From Adenophora triphylla var. japonica (lineage: Eukaryota; Streptophyta; Magnoliopsida; Asterales; Campanulaceae), in NCBI GenBank assembly GCA_022495995.1, contig JAFEMH010002436.1:62001-126000 (forward strand): a stretch of 64,000 nt of DNA, written 5' to 3'. Within the stretch, counting starts at the first letter, position 1; each line of letters begins with the position of its first letter. The notes beneath the pieces are model-generated. The model was not told the DNA's origin and did no database searches. It saw only the letters and a list, made by a program, of their open reading frames with translations. Below are positions 34,018-45,016 of this stretch, piece by piece. Position numbers and translations under genes: made by a program.

Positions 34018-35377
34018 TGTTGGGTTTTACGGGTCCATGCGCAGCGGAATTAAGCATTAAAAACATAAAACCCAAGAAGCCCTAGGATCCGTTCTATACA
34101 ATTAATTTGAATATCAATGAAATAGAATTAAACCAACCTTGAAACGCTTTCCGGTCTTGAGCTATCGAACGATTTGATTATGTGATATTGAATCACAAAC
34201 TTCGTTCTTCAACTTGCTTGAACTCTAGGTCTTGATCGATGAACGAGCGAAGACCCTCTTTTGGTATCCACACCTTCGAATGAATCCAAGAACAATTTCT
34301 TGTCGATTGCTAGATCTAAACCTTGAAGAATATTGAGAGAATTTGATTGTGAATTTTGCTTTAAAATTTCGGCTAGGCTATTAGGTCTGACAGAGCCCTT
34401 GTATTTATACTAAAATAGTGTAAATACCTCTTCTAATCGTATTAGGAGAGACAGGCTGTCAATACCGCGTATTGGCCTATTATGTCGCGCGGTATATCAA
34501 GCCATTGGCTTGATATGTCGCGTGACATAAGTAGCCGCTTACGTGTCTCTCAATCATTCTTCCTCCGGTTTAACCAATTCATTCTAGTTGTGTGTGACCC
34601 AATAGGATTACATCATGTTGGCAATGAGATCGATCATATCGAACCTCATAAGACATAAGCGGACTCTAGCAAGCCATTATGTCTACCCAAATGATGCAAC
34701 GTAAGAGTTCACGTTTCCAACGGTGTACTTCCATTTATCCCTTTTTGTCTCACGATGTTATATTGAACACAAGTCATGGTCCTTGTCGACTTGTTATTGT
34801 TCAATGCTTTCTCGATTCTTGAGTATAATGATAATTCCAATCATATTGGGGTACGGCCATACACTTTCATCATTATCACTCATCGAGGGGCCCAAGCATA
34901 ACATCTCTCTTCCGAGGGACAAACTCCTTCTTGACTTATCATCCTTCCCATCATGAATCCGATCATGCCAATGATAGCCTTTATAGATATCGTGTTAAGA
35001 TATCGTTTGACTAAAATCAAACATGGCTTTCATCATATGTAAGGTTATGATAGTCTCGTGTCTAGGAAATAAATGAAGTAACCGTATGAGATTTAAGTAT
35101 GACATTTGACCATTACATAAATCTCATGCGGGTCATGTCCAAATACTTGTTCTCTAACAAGTACCCATAATTTCAATGTGCATCTCTTATGCATATAATC
35201 ATCACATGATTATCCATTGACAATTATACTAATCTATTCTCTTAATAATTAGGGACAAAGATTATTATAAACAAATATACAAAACATATAATAATCAAAT
35301 AATAAACATCTCATATAATAATAAATAATGTCAACACATAAGTCTATCAATCATAGGCCTAGGGCATAACACCAACA
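34018..35377 (-). mobile_element. 3' LTR of the nested copia
   Basis: 1,360 bp, TGTTGG...CCAACA. Minus-strand TATA box GTATAAATAC at 34401-34410. Upstream of it are TATGTCGCGCGGTATA (34481-34496) and the palindromic TATGTCGCGTGACATA (34514-34529). Between them lies a perfect palindrome with 11-bp arms and a 1-bp centre (34494-34516). Confidence 0.95.
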
Positions 35378-35392
35378 GCCTCCCACTTGCAC

Positions 35393-36322
35393 TAGGCCCA
35401 ATCTACCATGTATCGAATACCCATGGACCTAACATGACCATCATGTTTAGCTTGTGAGAGAGCCTTAGTTAGTGGGTCCGCCACGTTGTCATCGCTGTCT
35501 ACTCGCATATCTTAACGTCTTCCCTTTCACATATCTCACGGATAATGTGGAAACGTCGAAGTATGTGTTTGGATCTCTCGTGTGATCTTGGTTCCTTTGC
35601 TTGTGCAATGGCACCATTGTTATCACAAGTAAAGTTCAATAGGATCTCCGATGCTTGGAACGACTTCCAAATCACTAATGAACTTCTTGATCCAAACCGC
35701 TTCCTTAGCCGCATCGGATGCCGCTATGTACTCGCTTCGGTTGTAGAATCGCCGACGGTACTTTGCTTGGAACTTTTCCAACTCACAAAGTGCCTCCATT
35801 AAGCATAAACAAAAATCCAGATCGCGATCTGAAATCATCTTTGTCGCTTTGGAAGCTAGCATCCGTGTAGCCTTTGACTACAAGATCTTCTTCCATTCCT
35901 CCAAAGACCAAGAATGCATCCTTAGTTCTTCGTAAGTACTTAAGGATATTCTTGATCGCTATCCAATGTGGTTCACCGGGATCAGATTGGTACCTACTCG
36001 TCATGCTTAGAGCACACGAGACATCGGGTCTAGTACATAACATAGCATACATGATAGACCCAATTGCCGAAGCATATGGAATACCATTCATTCTCTTTCG
36101 CTCATCATTAGTCTTTGGACATTGATTCTTGCTAAGAGATATACCATGCAACATTGGCAAATTCCCTCTTTTAGAATTTTCCATTTGGAATCTTCTAAGG
36201 ACTTTGTCAATGTAAGTACTTTGACTTAAACCAATCATCCTCTTGGATCTATCTCTATAGATCTTGATACCAAGGATATATGCGGCTTCGCCCATATCTT
36301 TCATTGAAAAGCACTTTCCCAA
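35393..36322 (-). pseudogene. Copia RT thumb and RNase H
   Basis: The frame 35783-36322 begins with the post-catalytic RT block (MKDMGEAAYILGIKIYRD, IGLSQSTYIDKVL) and leads into RNase H with TRPDVSCALSMTSRYQ and GYTDASFQSD. A frameshift moves it to 35623-35862 (SEYIAASDAAKEAVWIKKF) and 35499-35714 (CDNNGAIAQAKEP, SKHILRRFH). The conserved copia end NVADPLTKALSQAKHDG is reached near 35400. All key blocks survive. Confidence 0.88.
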
Positions 36323-36339
36323 CCAAGACTTGACAGTCT

Positions 36340-37300
36340 CTAGTGCAGAACGTCATTTCCAATGAGTAAGATATCGTCGACATACAACACTAAAAATAGT
36401 GCTACGCTCCCACTAATTTTCTTGTATACACAAGGTTCATCTTCGTTCTTGATAAAACCAAACTCCTTGATTGCTTCATCAAAACGTAGATTCCAACTCC
36501 TTGAAGCTTGCTTCAATCCATAAATGGATTTCTGCAACTTACACACCTTGTTAGAATTTTCTCGGATCGACAAAACCTTCAGTTGTATCATGTATACATC
36601 CTCAAGTAACTTCCCATTAAGGAAAGCCGTTTTGACATCCATTTGCCATATCTCATAGTCATAATATGCGGCTATGGCAAGTAAAATTCTAATAGACTTA
36701 AGCATAGCTACAGCGAAAAGGTTTCATCATAGTCTTTGCCATGAATCTGCCTATATCCCTTAGCTACTAGCCTAGCCTTATAGGTGTGCACCTTCCCATC
36801 CATGTCGGTCTTCTTCTTGAAAACCCATTTGCACCCTATGGTTTTTACACCTTCGGTGGATCAATCAAGTTCCAAACTTGATTATCGCCCATGGATTGTA
36901 ATTCGGACTTCATGGCTTCTTGCCATTTTTCCGAATCCGGAGCGGACATCGCTTCTTGATAGCAAGTGGGTTCATCATTTTCGATTAACTCCACTTCATC
37001 ACTTTCCGTAACAAGAAATCCATATCTCTCGGGTTCGGATCGTGATCTACCACTTCGGCGAGGAACTTGTGCATCTTGAACCGGTTCCACAACGGTTTGT
37101 GAACTTGGTTCAGCTTTCTACCATTGGTTCAATGTTGTTTTCGGGTTCTCGAACTTCTTCGAGATCTATTTTACTCCCACCGGTTCCTTTGCGAAGAAAC
37201 TCCTTTTCTAAGAAAGTACCATTTCGAGCAACAAACACTTTGTTCTCGTTTCGGTTGTAGAAATAGTATCCTTTGGTTTCCTTAGGATATCCCACAAAAA
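36340..37300 (-). pseudogene. Copia reverse transcriptase
   Basis: Frames 36845-37090 and 37110-37295 carry the integrase tail (GYYFYNRNENKVFVARNG) and acidic linker. RT follows: QMDVKTAFLNGKLLEDVYMI with the first catalytic Asp, IYGLKQASRSWN, and the catalytic YVDD at 36373-36384. Frameshifts lie near 36713, 36582 and 36350. At these the outer copia in this window has CC where this copy has one C of the pair (coding strand). Confidence 0.88.
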
Positions 37301-38455
37301 CACATTTATCGATTTAGGTGCTAGCTTGTCGAAGTTAACTTCTTGACATATGCATCACAACCCCAAATCTTCATGAAAGACAAACTAGGTTTTCTTCCAT
37401 GCCACATCTCATATGGGGTCTTTTGAACCGATTTGGTAGGAACTCGTTTATAGTGAAAGCGCAGTTTCTAGTGCATGTCCCCAAAAGGATAAAGGAAGCT
37501 CAACTTGACTCATCATAGAACGAACCATGTCCAACAAAGTTCTATTCCTCCTTTCGTACACACCATTCCATTGTGGTGTTCCGGTGGAGAGAGTTCAAAC
37601 GATTCCACAACTCTTAAGATGATCACAAATTCTTGGCTCAAATATTCACCACCTCGATCGGATCGAAGTACCTTAATAGTTTTGCCAAGTTGATTTTGCA
37701 CCTCATTTTGAAATATTCGAAATATCTCAAACGATTCACTCTTATGTTTCATTAGATAAACATATCCAAATCTACTATAATCATCAGTTGAATGTTATGA
37801 AGTACCGAAATCCTCCCCTAGCATCGCTACTCATAGGCCCACATACATCGGTATGTATGAGTCCTAATAAGTCGCCCGCCCTTTCACCGGTTTTGGTAAT
37901 GGGTCCTTGGTCATCTTGCCAAGTAAACAAGATTCGCATGTCTCATATGATTCATAATCATGTGAGTCCAAAAATCCATCTTTGTGGAGTTTAGAAATGC
38001 GTTTCTCGTTTATATGGCCAAGACGACAATGCCATAAGTAAGTGTGGTTTACATCATTGGGTTTAGATTTCTTGTTAATGTTATAGACATCATTATCGCG
38101 ATTTTCAACATCAAGAATATAAAGGCCATTGAATGAAACAAGAAGACAATAATGCATATCACTCTTGTAAATAGAAAATTTCTTATCACATATAAGAAAA
38201 TTAAAACCTTCATTATCCAAACATGAAATCGAAATAATATTCCTACTTAAAGCTGGAACGTAATAACAATTGTTCAAAACAAGTATTAGTCCACTAGGTA
38301 AAGTAACTTCATAAGTTCCTACGGCTAATGCAAAGAACTCTTGCTCCATTCCCCACACGTAGGTCCACTTCACCTTCCTTAAGCATCCTTCTGTTTCTTT
38401 AGACCCCGCACATTTAAACAAATGTGAGTTCCACATCCGGTATCCAATACCCAAG
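37301..38455 (-). pseudogene. Copia GAG-pre-integrase and integrase core
   Basis: The frame 37864-38454 contains the protease-to-integrase linker and the zinc domain: HCRLGHINEKRI followed by CESCLLGKM. The integrase core continues in broken frames including 37513-37752 (SFEIFRIFQNEVQNQLGK, VLRSDRGGEYLSQEF). It is disrupted near 37583, where the outer copia has CCC and this copy CC. The chain of blocks is complete. Confidence 0.85.
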
Positions 38456-38459
38456 AACT

Positions 38460-39353
38460 AGAAGTAGATAGGAATATATCTATAACAAAGATACCTGAAG
38501 TTGAAGCAACTCCTTTGCTCTTCTTCGTGCTTCCTTGTATTTTGCGCAATTTCTCCTCCAATGTCCAATCTCATTGCAATGGAAGCAGATTGCGTCCTCT
38601 TGGGACTTAGGCTTAGCCTCTTTAGGCTTGGAGGCCTCTTTGGGCTTGGCAACCTTTGCCTTAGGATTAGCAACCTTTGCTTTTCCTTTACCCTTGAACC
38701 CTTTCCCTTGTTAACCATTAGCACTTGATCGGTCTTCTTCTCGACAATACCGGTTTCCGCAGTAGTCAACATTTGAACTAACTCGGAAAGGTTTCTATTC
38801 ATTCCACCCATGTTATAGTGCATTATGAAATGACTAAAACTTTTAGGTAATGAATTCAAGATATGTCGGTAGCCAACTCTTGGCTAATTGGAAAACCGAG
38901 CCTTTCAAGATGCTCAATGTGGCCCTTTAACTTGAGAGCATGGGGACCAACAGCCTTGTCCTTCACTCATCTTGCATGAGGTCAAGGATGCAACCGTGTT
39001 GTACCTTTCTTGCCTAGCTTGAATTTGGAACATTTCCATCACCCGATTGTTTAAGTCGATCGTCCCCAAGTGCTCAAGATTCTTCAAGACTCTTGCACAT
39101 GGCGGAGAGCATAAGGCAACTAACATCTCGTAGAGTCACGCTTGTGCTTCGTATATTGTTCCCTTATTGCCCTAGCAGCATTGGCAAAGCAGGTTCAGTG
39201 GAATAGGTTCGGGAGAACGTACAGCTTTCTCCTCTTGTTTGAGAACAATTCTCAAACTACGGATCCAATCCATATAGTTTGTACCATTCTCTTCCAACTT
39301 TTCCTTCTCAAGGACAGATCGCAAAGTGAAAAGTGATTATTGTTTGATGCCAT
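38460..39353 (-). pseudogene. Copia gag with zinc knuckle
   Basis: The start codon is most likely at 39353 (MASNNNHFSL). Pieces in shifting frames show the copia gag core (MFQIQARQERYNTVASLTSCKMSE near 38990-39050, SFSHFIMHYNMGGMNRNLSEL near 38780-38850) and the nucleocapsid knuckle CFHCNEIGHWRRNC at 38544-38588. Several one-base frameshifts break it, one at 38697 just before the Lys-rich linker. Packaging protein of the element. Confidence 0.85.
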
Positions 39354-40824
39354 TTATTCTACAAAAAGATATACATAAAATATGAACACATATAAGTAAA
39401 CATATCATATGAGAAGTATAGTGCATTTAAATAAATGCTCCCACTAAATTATACACCTTCAAATGCAAATAAGCATAATATACATTTAATGGGCTAAGAT
39501 CCAACTTTAATTCAATTTCAAGTTTGCTATGGCAAACCGCTCAAAATTAAATTAATTAGGTAGAAAACATCAATCATATCACATATATGACTCTTAGATC
39601 TTTTATGAGATCAATTCAAGACATCATATGTCTAGGCATATTTTAATCTCATCTTATGCCTTGGGTCCAAAACCATTTTGATAACCCAATTAAGTTCATT
39701 CACTTTAAAACGTATAGGAACCACCATTTCCTCATCTTGCTCGCATTCGAATAGAATCAAAGCACCTTGCTATGGCAAGCCCACCCAAAACTATCCGAAT
39801 GGTCTCAAGTGTTTTTAATCATGAATTGGCATAAAGAACTTAAAAGTTAAATGAAGGTTCTTTAAAGGTAGATTATAAGCACATCGTAAAGATAGTCAAA
39901 ATCATGCACTGTAAGTTCCCAGAAGATAGGTGAGCCGCAAGGACTTCTTAAGTACCAACTCTTCCTTAGACAACTCTCCTAGACATGCATAATTAGAAAT
40001 CAACTCGATTAGGCAACATAATCCTTACCTTTTATAAACAATCGCTTCCTTTTAAATTTCGCGTATTTATGACTTGTTTCCATAAACAATCATAAGATCC
40101 AAAATTTACAATGTCTAAATCTAAACATATTAGGAAACTAAATATCATGTTTCAACTAAACATCTAATTTAATAATTCTTAACAATTAAGAACAAATAAT
40201 TCATGCATCGCAACAATTAATAAAACACATTTAAATTAATTAAGCATGCATAAACAATGAATCAATCTAGCAAGGACTTATAAACTCAATTTTATAACAT
40301 CCAGTTTTTTCATACACATTGCAATAATTATTAAAATCATATTTTAATCAATTAATCATGTATATCAATGAATCAATCTATCGCGGACTTATAAACTCAA
40401 TTTTATAACATCCATTTTTCATATTAACATATCGATTGTAAACACAATCATAGAATAGCGTAAAATTTGAACAAACAGATTTCGCCGCTTTTGGCTTGTT
40501 ATGTCGCGTGACAACATCGCCCATAGGCTTAATATGTCGCGCGACCTAACATGCCGCTTAACCTGAATTCCACATGGCTCGATATGTCGCACGACATAGG
40601 CAAACAAAGTTACGTGATTTCCGCATTCGAACCAATACAGACATGCCCAATTAAATCACATAAAACAGCCTTTTTACAGATTTAATTCAAGCATAAATTG
40701 AAAACGATTTTCACATTGTTTCACATAAACAATTAAAATTCTATCACATACAAAACATGCAATAAGCATATAAACAATTTATATCTTAAACCTAGCATGT
40801 TAATTCAAACTTAATCATACGAAC
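39354..40824 (-). other. 5' leader of the nested copia
   Basis: AT-rich untranslated DNA between primer site and gag. It contains three copies of the palindromic word near the primer site: TTATGTCGCGTGACA (40499-40513), TATGTCGCGCGAC (40533-40545) and TATGTCGCACGACATA (40583-40598). These are spaced 34 and 50 bp apart with related flanks. An AT-rich dispersed repeat (AACTCAATTTTATAACATCCA) occurs at about 40286 and 40396. Confidence 0.65.
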
Positions 40825-40839
40825 GGGGCTCGATACCAC
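40825..40839 (-). other. Primer binding site, initiator-Met-like but altered
   Basis: The minus strand reads TGGTATCGAGCCCCG. The usual copia site is complementary to initiator tRNA-Met and begins TGGTATCAGAGC. Here the first seven bases match, then one base appears missing. The adjacent LTR begins CG on the plus strand instead of TG, so this edge carries changes. Confidence 0.7.
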
Positions 40840-40840
40840 C

Positions 40841-42195
40841 GTTGGGTTTTACGGGTCCATGCGCGGAATTAAGCATTAAAAACATAAAACCCAAGAAGCC
40901 CTAGGATCCGTTCTATACAATTAATTTGAATATCAATGAAATAGAATTAAACCAACCTTGAAACGCTTTCCGGTCTTGAGCTATCGAACGATTTGATTAT
41001 GTGATATTGAATCACAAACTTCGTTCTTCAACTTGCTTGAACTCTAGGTCTTGATCGATGAACGAGCGAAGACCCTCTTTTGGTATCCACACCTTCGAAT
41101 GAATCCAAGAACAATTTCTTGTCGATTGCTAGATCTAAACCTTGAAGAATATTGAGAGAATTTGATTGTGAATTTTGCTTTAAAATTTCGGCTAGGCTAT
41201 TAGGTCTCGATGAGCCCTTGTATTTATACTAAAATAGTGTAAATACCTCTTCTAATCGTATTAGGAGAGACAGCCGTCAATACCGCGTATTGGCCTATTA
41301 TGTCGCGCGGTATATCAAGCCATTGGCTTGATATGTCGCGTGACATAAGTAGCCGGTTTCGTGTCTCTCAATCATTCTTCCTCCGGTTTAACCAATTCAT
41401 TCTAGTTGTGTGTGACCCAATAGGATTACATCATGTTGGCAATGAGATCGATCATATCGAACCTCATAAGACATAAGCGGACTCTAGCAAGCCATTATGT
41501 CTACCCAAATGATGCAACGTAAGAGTTCACGTTTCCAACGGTGTACTTCCATTTATCCCTTTTTGTCTCACGATGTTATATTGAACACAAGTCATGGTCC
41601 TTGTCGACTTGTTATTGTTCAATGCTTTCTCGATTCTTGAGTATAATGATAATTCCAATCATATTGGGGTACGGCCATACACTTTCATCATTATCACTCA
41701 TCGAGGGGCCCAAGCATAACATCTCTCTTCCGAGGGACAAACTCCTTCTTGACTTATCATCCTTCCCATCATGAATCCGATCATGCCAATGATAGCCTTT
41801 ATAGATATCGTGTTAAGATATCGTTTGACTAAAATCAAACATGGCTTTCATCATATGTAAGGTTATGATAGTCTCAGGTCTAGGAAATAAATGAAGTAAC
41901 CGTATGAGATTTAAGTATGACATTTGACCATTACATAAATCTCATGCGGGTCATGTCCAGTCACTTGTTCTCTAACAAGTACCCATAATTTCAATGTGCA
42001 TCTCTTATGCATATAATCATCACATGATTATCCATTGACAATTATACTAATCTATTCTCTTAATAATTAGGGACAGTGATTATTATAAACAAATATACAA
42101 AACATATAATAATCAAATAATAAACATCTCATATAATAATAAATAATGTCAACACATAAGTCTATCAATCATAGGCCTAGGGCATAACACCAACA
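40841..42195 (-). mobile_element. 5' LTR of the nested copia
   Basis: 1,355 bp, partner of 34018-35377. It has the same TATA box and palindromes (41301-41315, 41332-41347). Differences cluster in short blocks, for example near 40860, 41205, 41273, 41353, 41876, 41958 and 42075. Confidence 0.95.
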
Positions 42196-42213
42196 ACCAC
42201 ATCCATCATGTAT

Positions 42214-43248
42214 ACATGAAGTTCAGTGGGAGCGTAGTACTATTTATAATATTGTATGTCGTTGATATCTTACTTATTGAAAATGACATTCCTGCACTTC
42301 AGACTGTCATGTCTTAGTTAGGGAAGTATTTCTCAATGAAAGATATGGGTGAAGCCGCCTACATCCTTAGCATCAAGATATCTAGAGATAGATCTAAAAG
42401 GATGATTGGTTTGAGTCAAAGTACTTACATTGACAAAGTTCTTAGAAGATTCAAGATGTAAAATTCTAAGAGAGGAAACTTGCCAATGGATCATAGTGTT
42501 ACTCTTAGAAAGACTTAGTGTCCTAAGACAACTAGTGAGCGAAAGAGAAATGCTTCGGCTATTGGATCTATCTTGTATGCCATGATTTGTACTAGACCTG
42601 ATGTCTCTATGCTCTAAGCATGACAAGTCGATACCAATCTGATCTTGGTGAAAACCATTGGATGGCAGTTAAGACAATTCTTAAGTACTTAAGAAGGACT
42701 AAGGATGCATTCTTGGTCTTTGGAGGGATGGAAGATGATCTTGTTGTAAAAGGTTACACAGATGCAAGCTTCCAAACTGACAAAGATAATTTTAGTTCGC
42801 AATCGGGGTTTGTGTTTATACTTAACAGAGGTGCGATTTGTTGGAAGAGTTCCAAGAAGAGTACCATAGCCGATTCTACAACTGAGGCCGAATATATAGT
42901 GGCATCAGATGCAGCTAAAGAGGCAGTTTGGATCAAGAAGTTCATTAGTAATTTGGAAGTCGTTCCAAGTATCACTAATCCGGTAGAACTTTATTGTGAC
43001 AAAAATGGTGCCATTGCCCAAGAAAAGGAACCAAGGTCACATCAATGATCTAAACACATACTTAGACGTTTCCACCTCATTCGAAAATTCGTAGAAAGAG
43101 AAGACATTAAGATATGCAAAGTATCAACCGACGATAACATAGGGAATCCCCTTACAAAGCCCCTCGCAAAAGCAAAGCACGATGGTCATGTTAGGTCCAT
43201 AGGTATACAATACATATGAGATTGGGTCTAGTGCAAGTGGGAGATTTT
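42214..43248 (+). pseudogene. Outer copia element, RT end and RNase H (segment 3 of 3)
   Basis: Continues exactly where 28510 stopped: RT catalytic region with YVVD in place of YVDD, then the MKDMGEAAYIL block, TRPDVS, and the 142-residue RNase H frame 42620-43048 (GYTDASFQTDKDNF, STTEAEYIVASDAAKEAVW, CDKNGAIAQEKEP). The conserved copia end TKPLAKAKHDGHVRS follows. Several stops and an altered catalytic Asp show long decay. A polypurine tract GTGGGAGATTT lies at 43237-43247. Confidence 0.92.
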
Positions 43249-43970
43249 TGATGTTATGTCCTAGGCTTATAGTTATTTTGACTCATAACTAATACCGTTA
43301 TGTAATCGTCTTTACCATTTATAATAGAGAATATTTATCTTGAGTATTATATGATTTACATGTTTATTATTATATTATGTGTCCCTAGTTATTGTGAATA
43401 ACTAGTATAAGGTTGTAATGGATAATCATGGAGATGATTATATACATGGGGATACACATTGCACTTATGGGTACTTGTTAGGGAACAAGGTACTGAACTG
43501 ACCCATCTATGAGATTTATGACATGGTCTATGATCATATATGTCATGATTAAATCTCATGATAGTCGGGTCATTAGAATTCTTAGTACCTGAGATTATCA
43601 TCGTCTTCCACATGATGAACGTTGTGTTTGATGTAGTTTAACACTATCTTTAATAGGATAGCAATAAGGGCTATGTTGGCACGAATGAATTCTTGTAGGA
43701 AAGAATGATAAGTCAAGATGAGATTTGTCCCTCGTAAAAAGAGATGTCTGCTTGGGCGATGAATAGTATTGATGAAATGTGTGGCCACACTCAAGAGATT
43801 TGATAGAAATCAAATGCACTTGGATTATCAACATATTCAGAGTCGAGAAAGCATTGAACAATATAAGTTGGCGTGGATCATGGCTTATGTTCAATATGAG
43901 ATCGTGAGACAAAGGGATTGTGGCAATGATCTATCAAGGAATCAAGCTTTGATTTTATACGGGCTTTAAT
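43249..43970 (+). mobile_element. 3' LTR of the outer copia, truncated
   Basis: Starts TGATGTTATGTCCTAGG after the polypurine tract and aligns by eye with the LTR of the nested copia over about 700 bp, including GGGTACTTGTTAGGGAACAAG and AGAAAGCATTGAACAATA. Similarity ends near 43970, before the TATA-proximal part, so the LTR is truncated. The high divergence from the nested copy shows it is much older. Confidence 0.8.
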
Positions 43971-44757
43971 ATTAAATTAACCATAACTAGCTTTACACCC
44001 ATGCGTTAAACACACGGGCTAAAAACTATTTCAAAGAAAGTTAAGATTTTAAGCAACTGTCTATGTAAAAATTATAGATGAAGATAAAAATAATAACTTT
44101 AAGATAATACTTTTTCATAAATTGACACTAATTTTAATGAATTAATATTACAAATTTTGGAAAATTTCCTAGATAAAATCGTATCTAAAATTTTTTTTAT
44201 GTAAAAATGTGATAATGTTTATTTTGGTAAGATAACAAAATAAAATAGCACGATAGAAGAAATATGACTTTTTTAAAAGTAGAAAAAATATGACTTAAAA
44301 AAAAAACTAAAAACCATATCTATATTATGTATGCTCGTATAAAAAGAAGGTTGTATAATAGGAGAGAGAAACATGGAGAGTCGATGAATTATCCGCTTTA
44401 TTAAAAAAATAATTTATTACTACTGTCTCCGTCCCAAAATAAATTACCTTTTTTGTTCTAAAATAAATAACCTTTTTGTTCTATATTGTGTTCATAATTG
44501 ATTTTTGTCAATTTATATTTTCATATTTTATTTTATAGTTGCATGATGTATTATTTCAAAAAATTATTACTTACTTAATATGATAATATAAAATTTTAAA
44601 TGAAAGAGTTGTCATTTTATGTAATATAGAGTGGACTGATAACATATACATAGAGTAGTTGAAACACATTTTTTTTAATAAAATAGCAGTATTAGAAAGT
44701 GAGTTAGTTGGTAGTTAGTGTTAATAATTAGAGTGACCTACAATCACTACTTATATT
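43971..44757. other. AT-rich DNA without genes; possible Stowaway-like end
   Basis: No protein recognised. CTGTCTCCGTCCCAAAATAA at about 44424 resembles one terminus of plant Stowaway/mariner MITEs, but no matching second terminus was found nearby. Confidence 0.35.
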
Positions 44758-44870
44758 ATTAGAGTCTTGGAGTTTGAGTATGTCGATAAATTAAAAGAAA
44801 AAACAATGTTCTAGAACCATCTATGTTTTGGAGGAAAAAGTAAGCACTAGATTGCACTTGTGTCTTTATA
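44758..44870. repeat. 113-bp direct repeat, left copy
   Basis: Matches 47595-47707 at a constant offset of 2,837 bp with no indel and about ten substitutions by eye. It is followed by TATATACTAGCAGTACACCCGTGCG-type DNA, a kind of segment common at ends of dispersed plant repeats. Confidence 0.85.
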
Positions 44871-45016
44871 TATACTAGCAGTACACCCGTGCGATGCACG
44901 AAAATAGCATAATTTACTTTAAACCGAAATTAGTACAACAATATATAAAATCAAATATCAATTAAAATTAAAAAATATATTATGAAATGGTGATATTTAA
45001 CGTAAATATAGGAAAG

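Larger units (their letters stand above)
34018..42195 (-). mobile_element. Complete Ty1/copia retrotransposon nested in an LTR
   Basis: 8,178 bp with LTRs 34018-35377 and 40841-42195, polypurine tract (minus) at 35378-35391, primer site 40825-40839 and target duplication ACCAC (34013-34017, 42196-42200). Domain order on the minus strand is gag, GAG-pre-integrase, integrase, RT, RNase H, as in copia. LTRs differ only in a few small blocks, so it is the youngest insertion of the nest. It belongs to the same family as the outer plus-strand copia. Confidence 0.95.
28511..42208 (-). mobile_element. Second Athila-like element, strongly deleted, itself interrupted
   Basis: LTRs 28511-29911 and 32599-34017 plus 42201-42208; ends TGATGGAT/CCATCA; primer site 32575-32592; target duplication TGTAT at 28506-28510 and 42209-42213. 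Without the copia nested in its right LTR it is about 5.5 kb. The interior retains only a C-terminal part of gag and a 3' untranslated region. It has no protease, RT or integrase. Confidence 0.93.

Noticed and set aside
34723..34956. 77-residue plus frame repeated identically at 41541
   Set aside because: It lies within both LTR copies of the copia; duplication is due to the LTRs, not to gene conservation.
36340..39353. Programmed frameshifting to explain the copia breaks
   Set aside because: There are too many shifts, they occur at varied homopolymers, and the sister copy has the longer runs.
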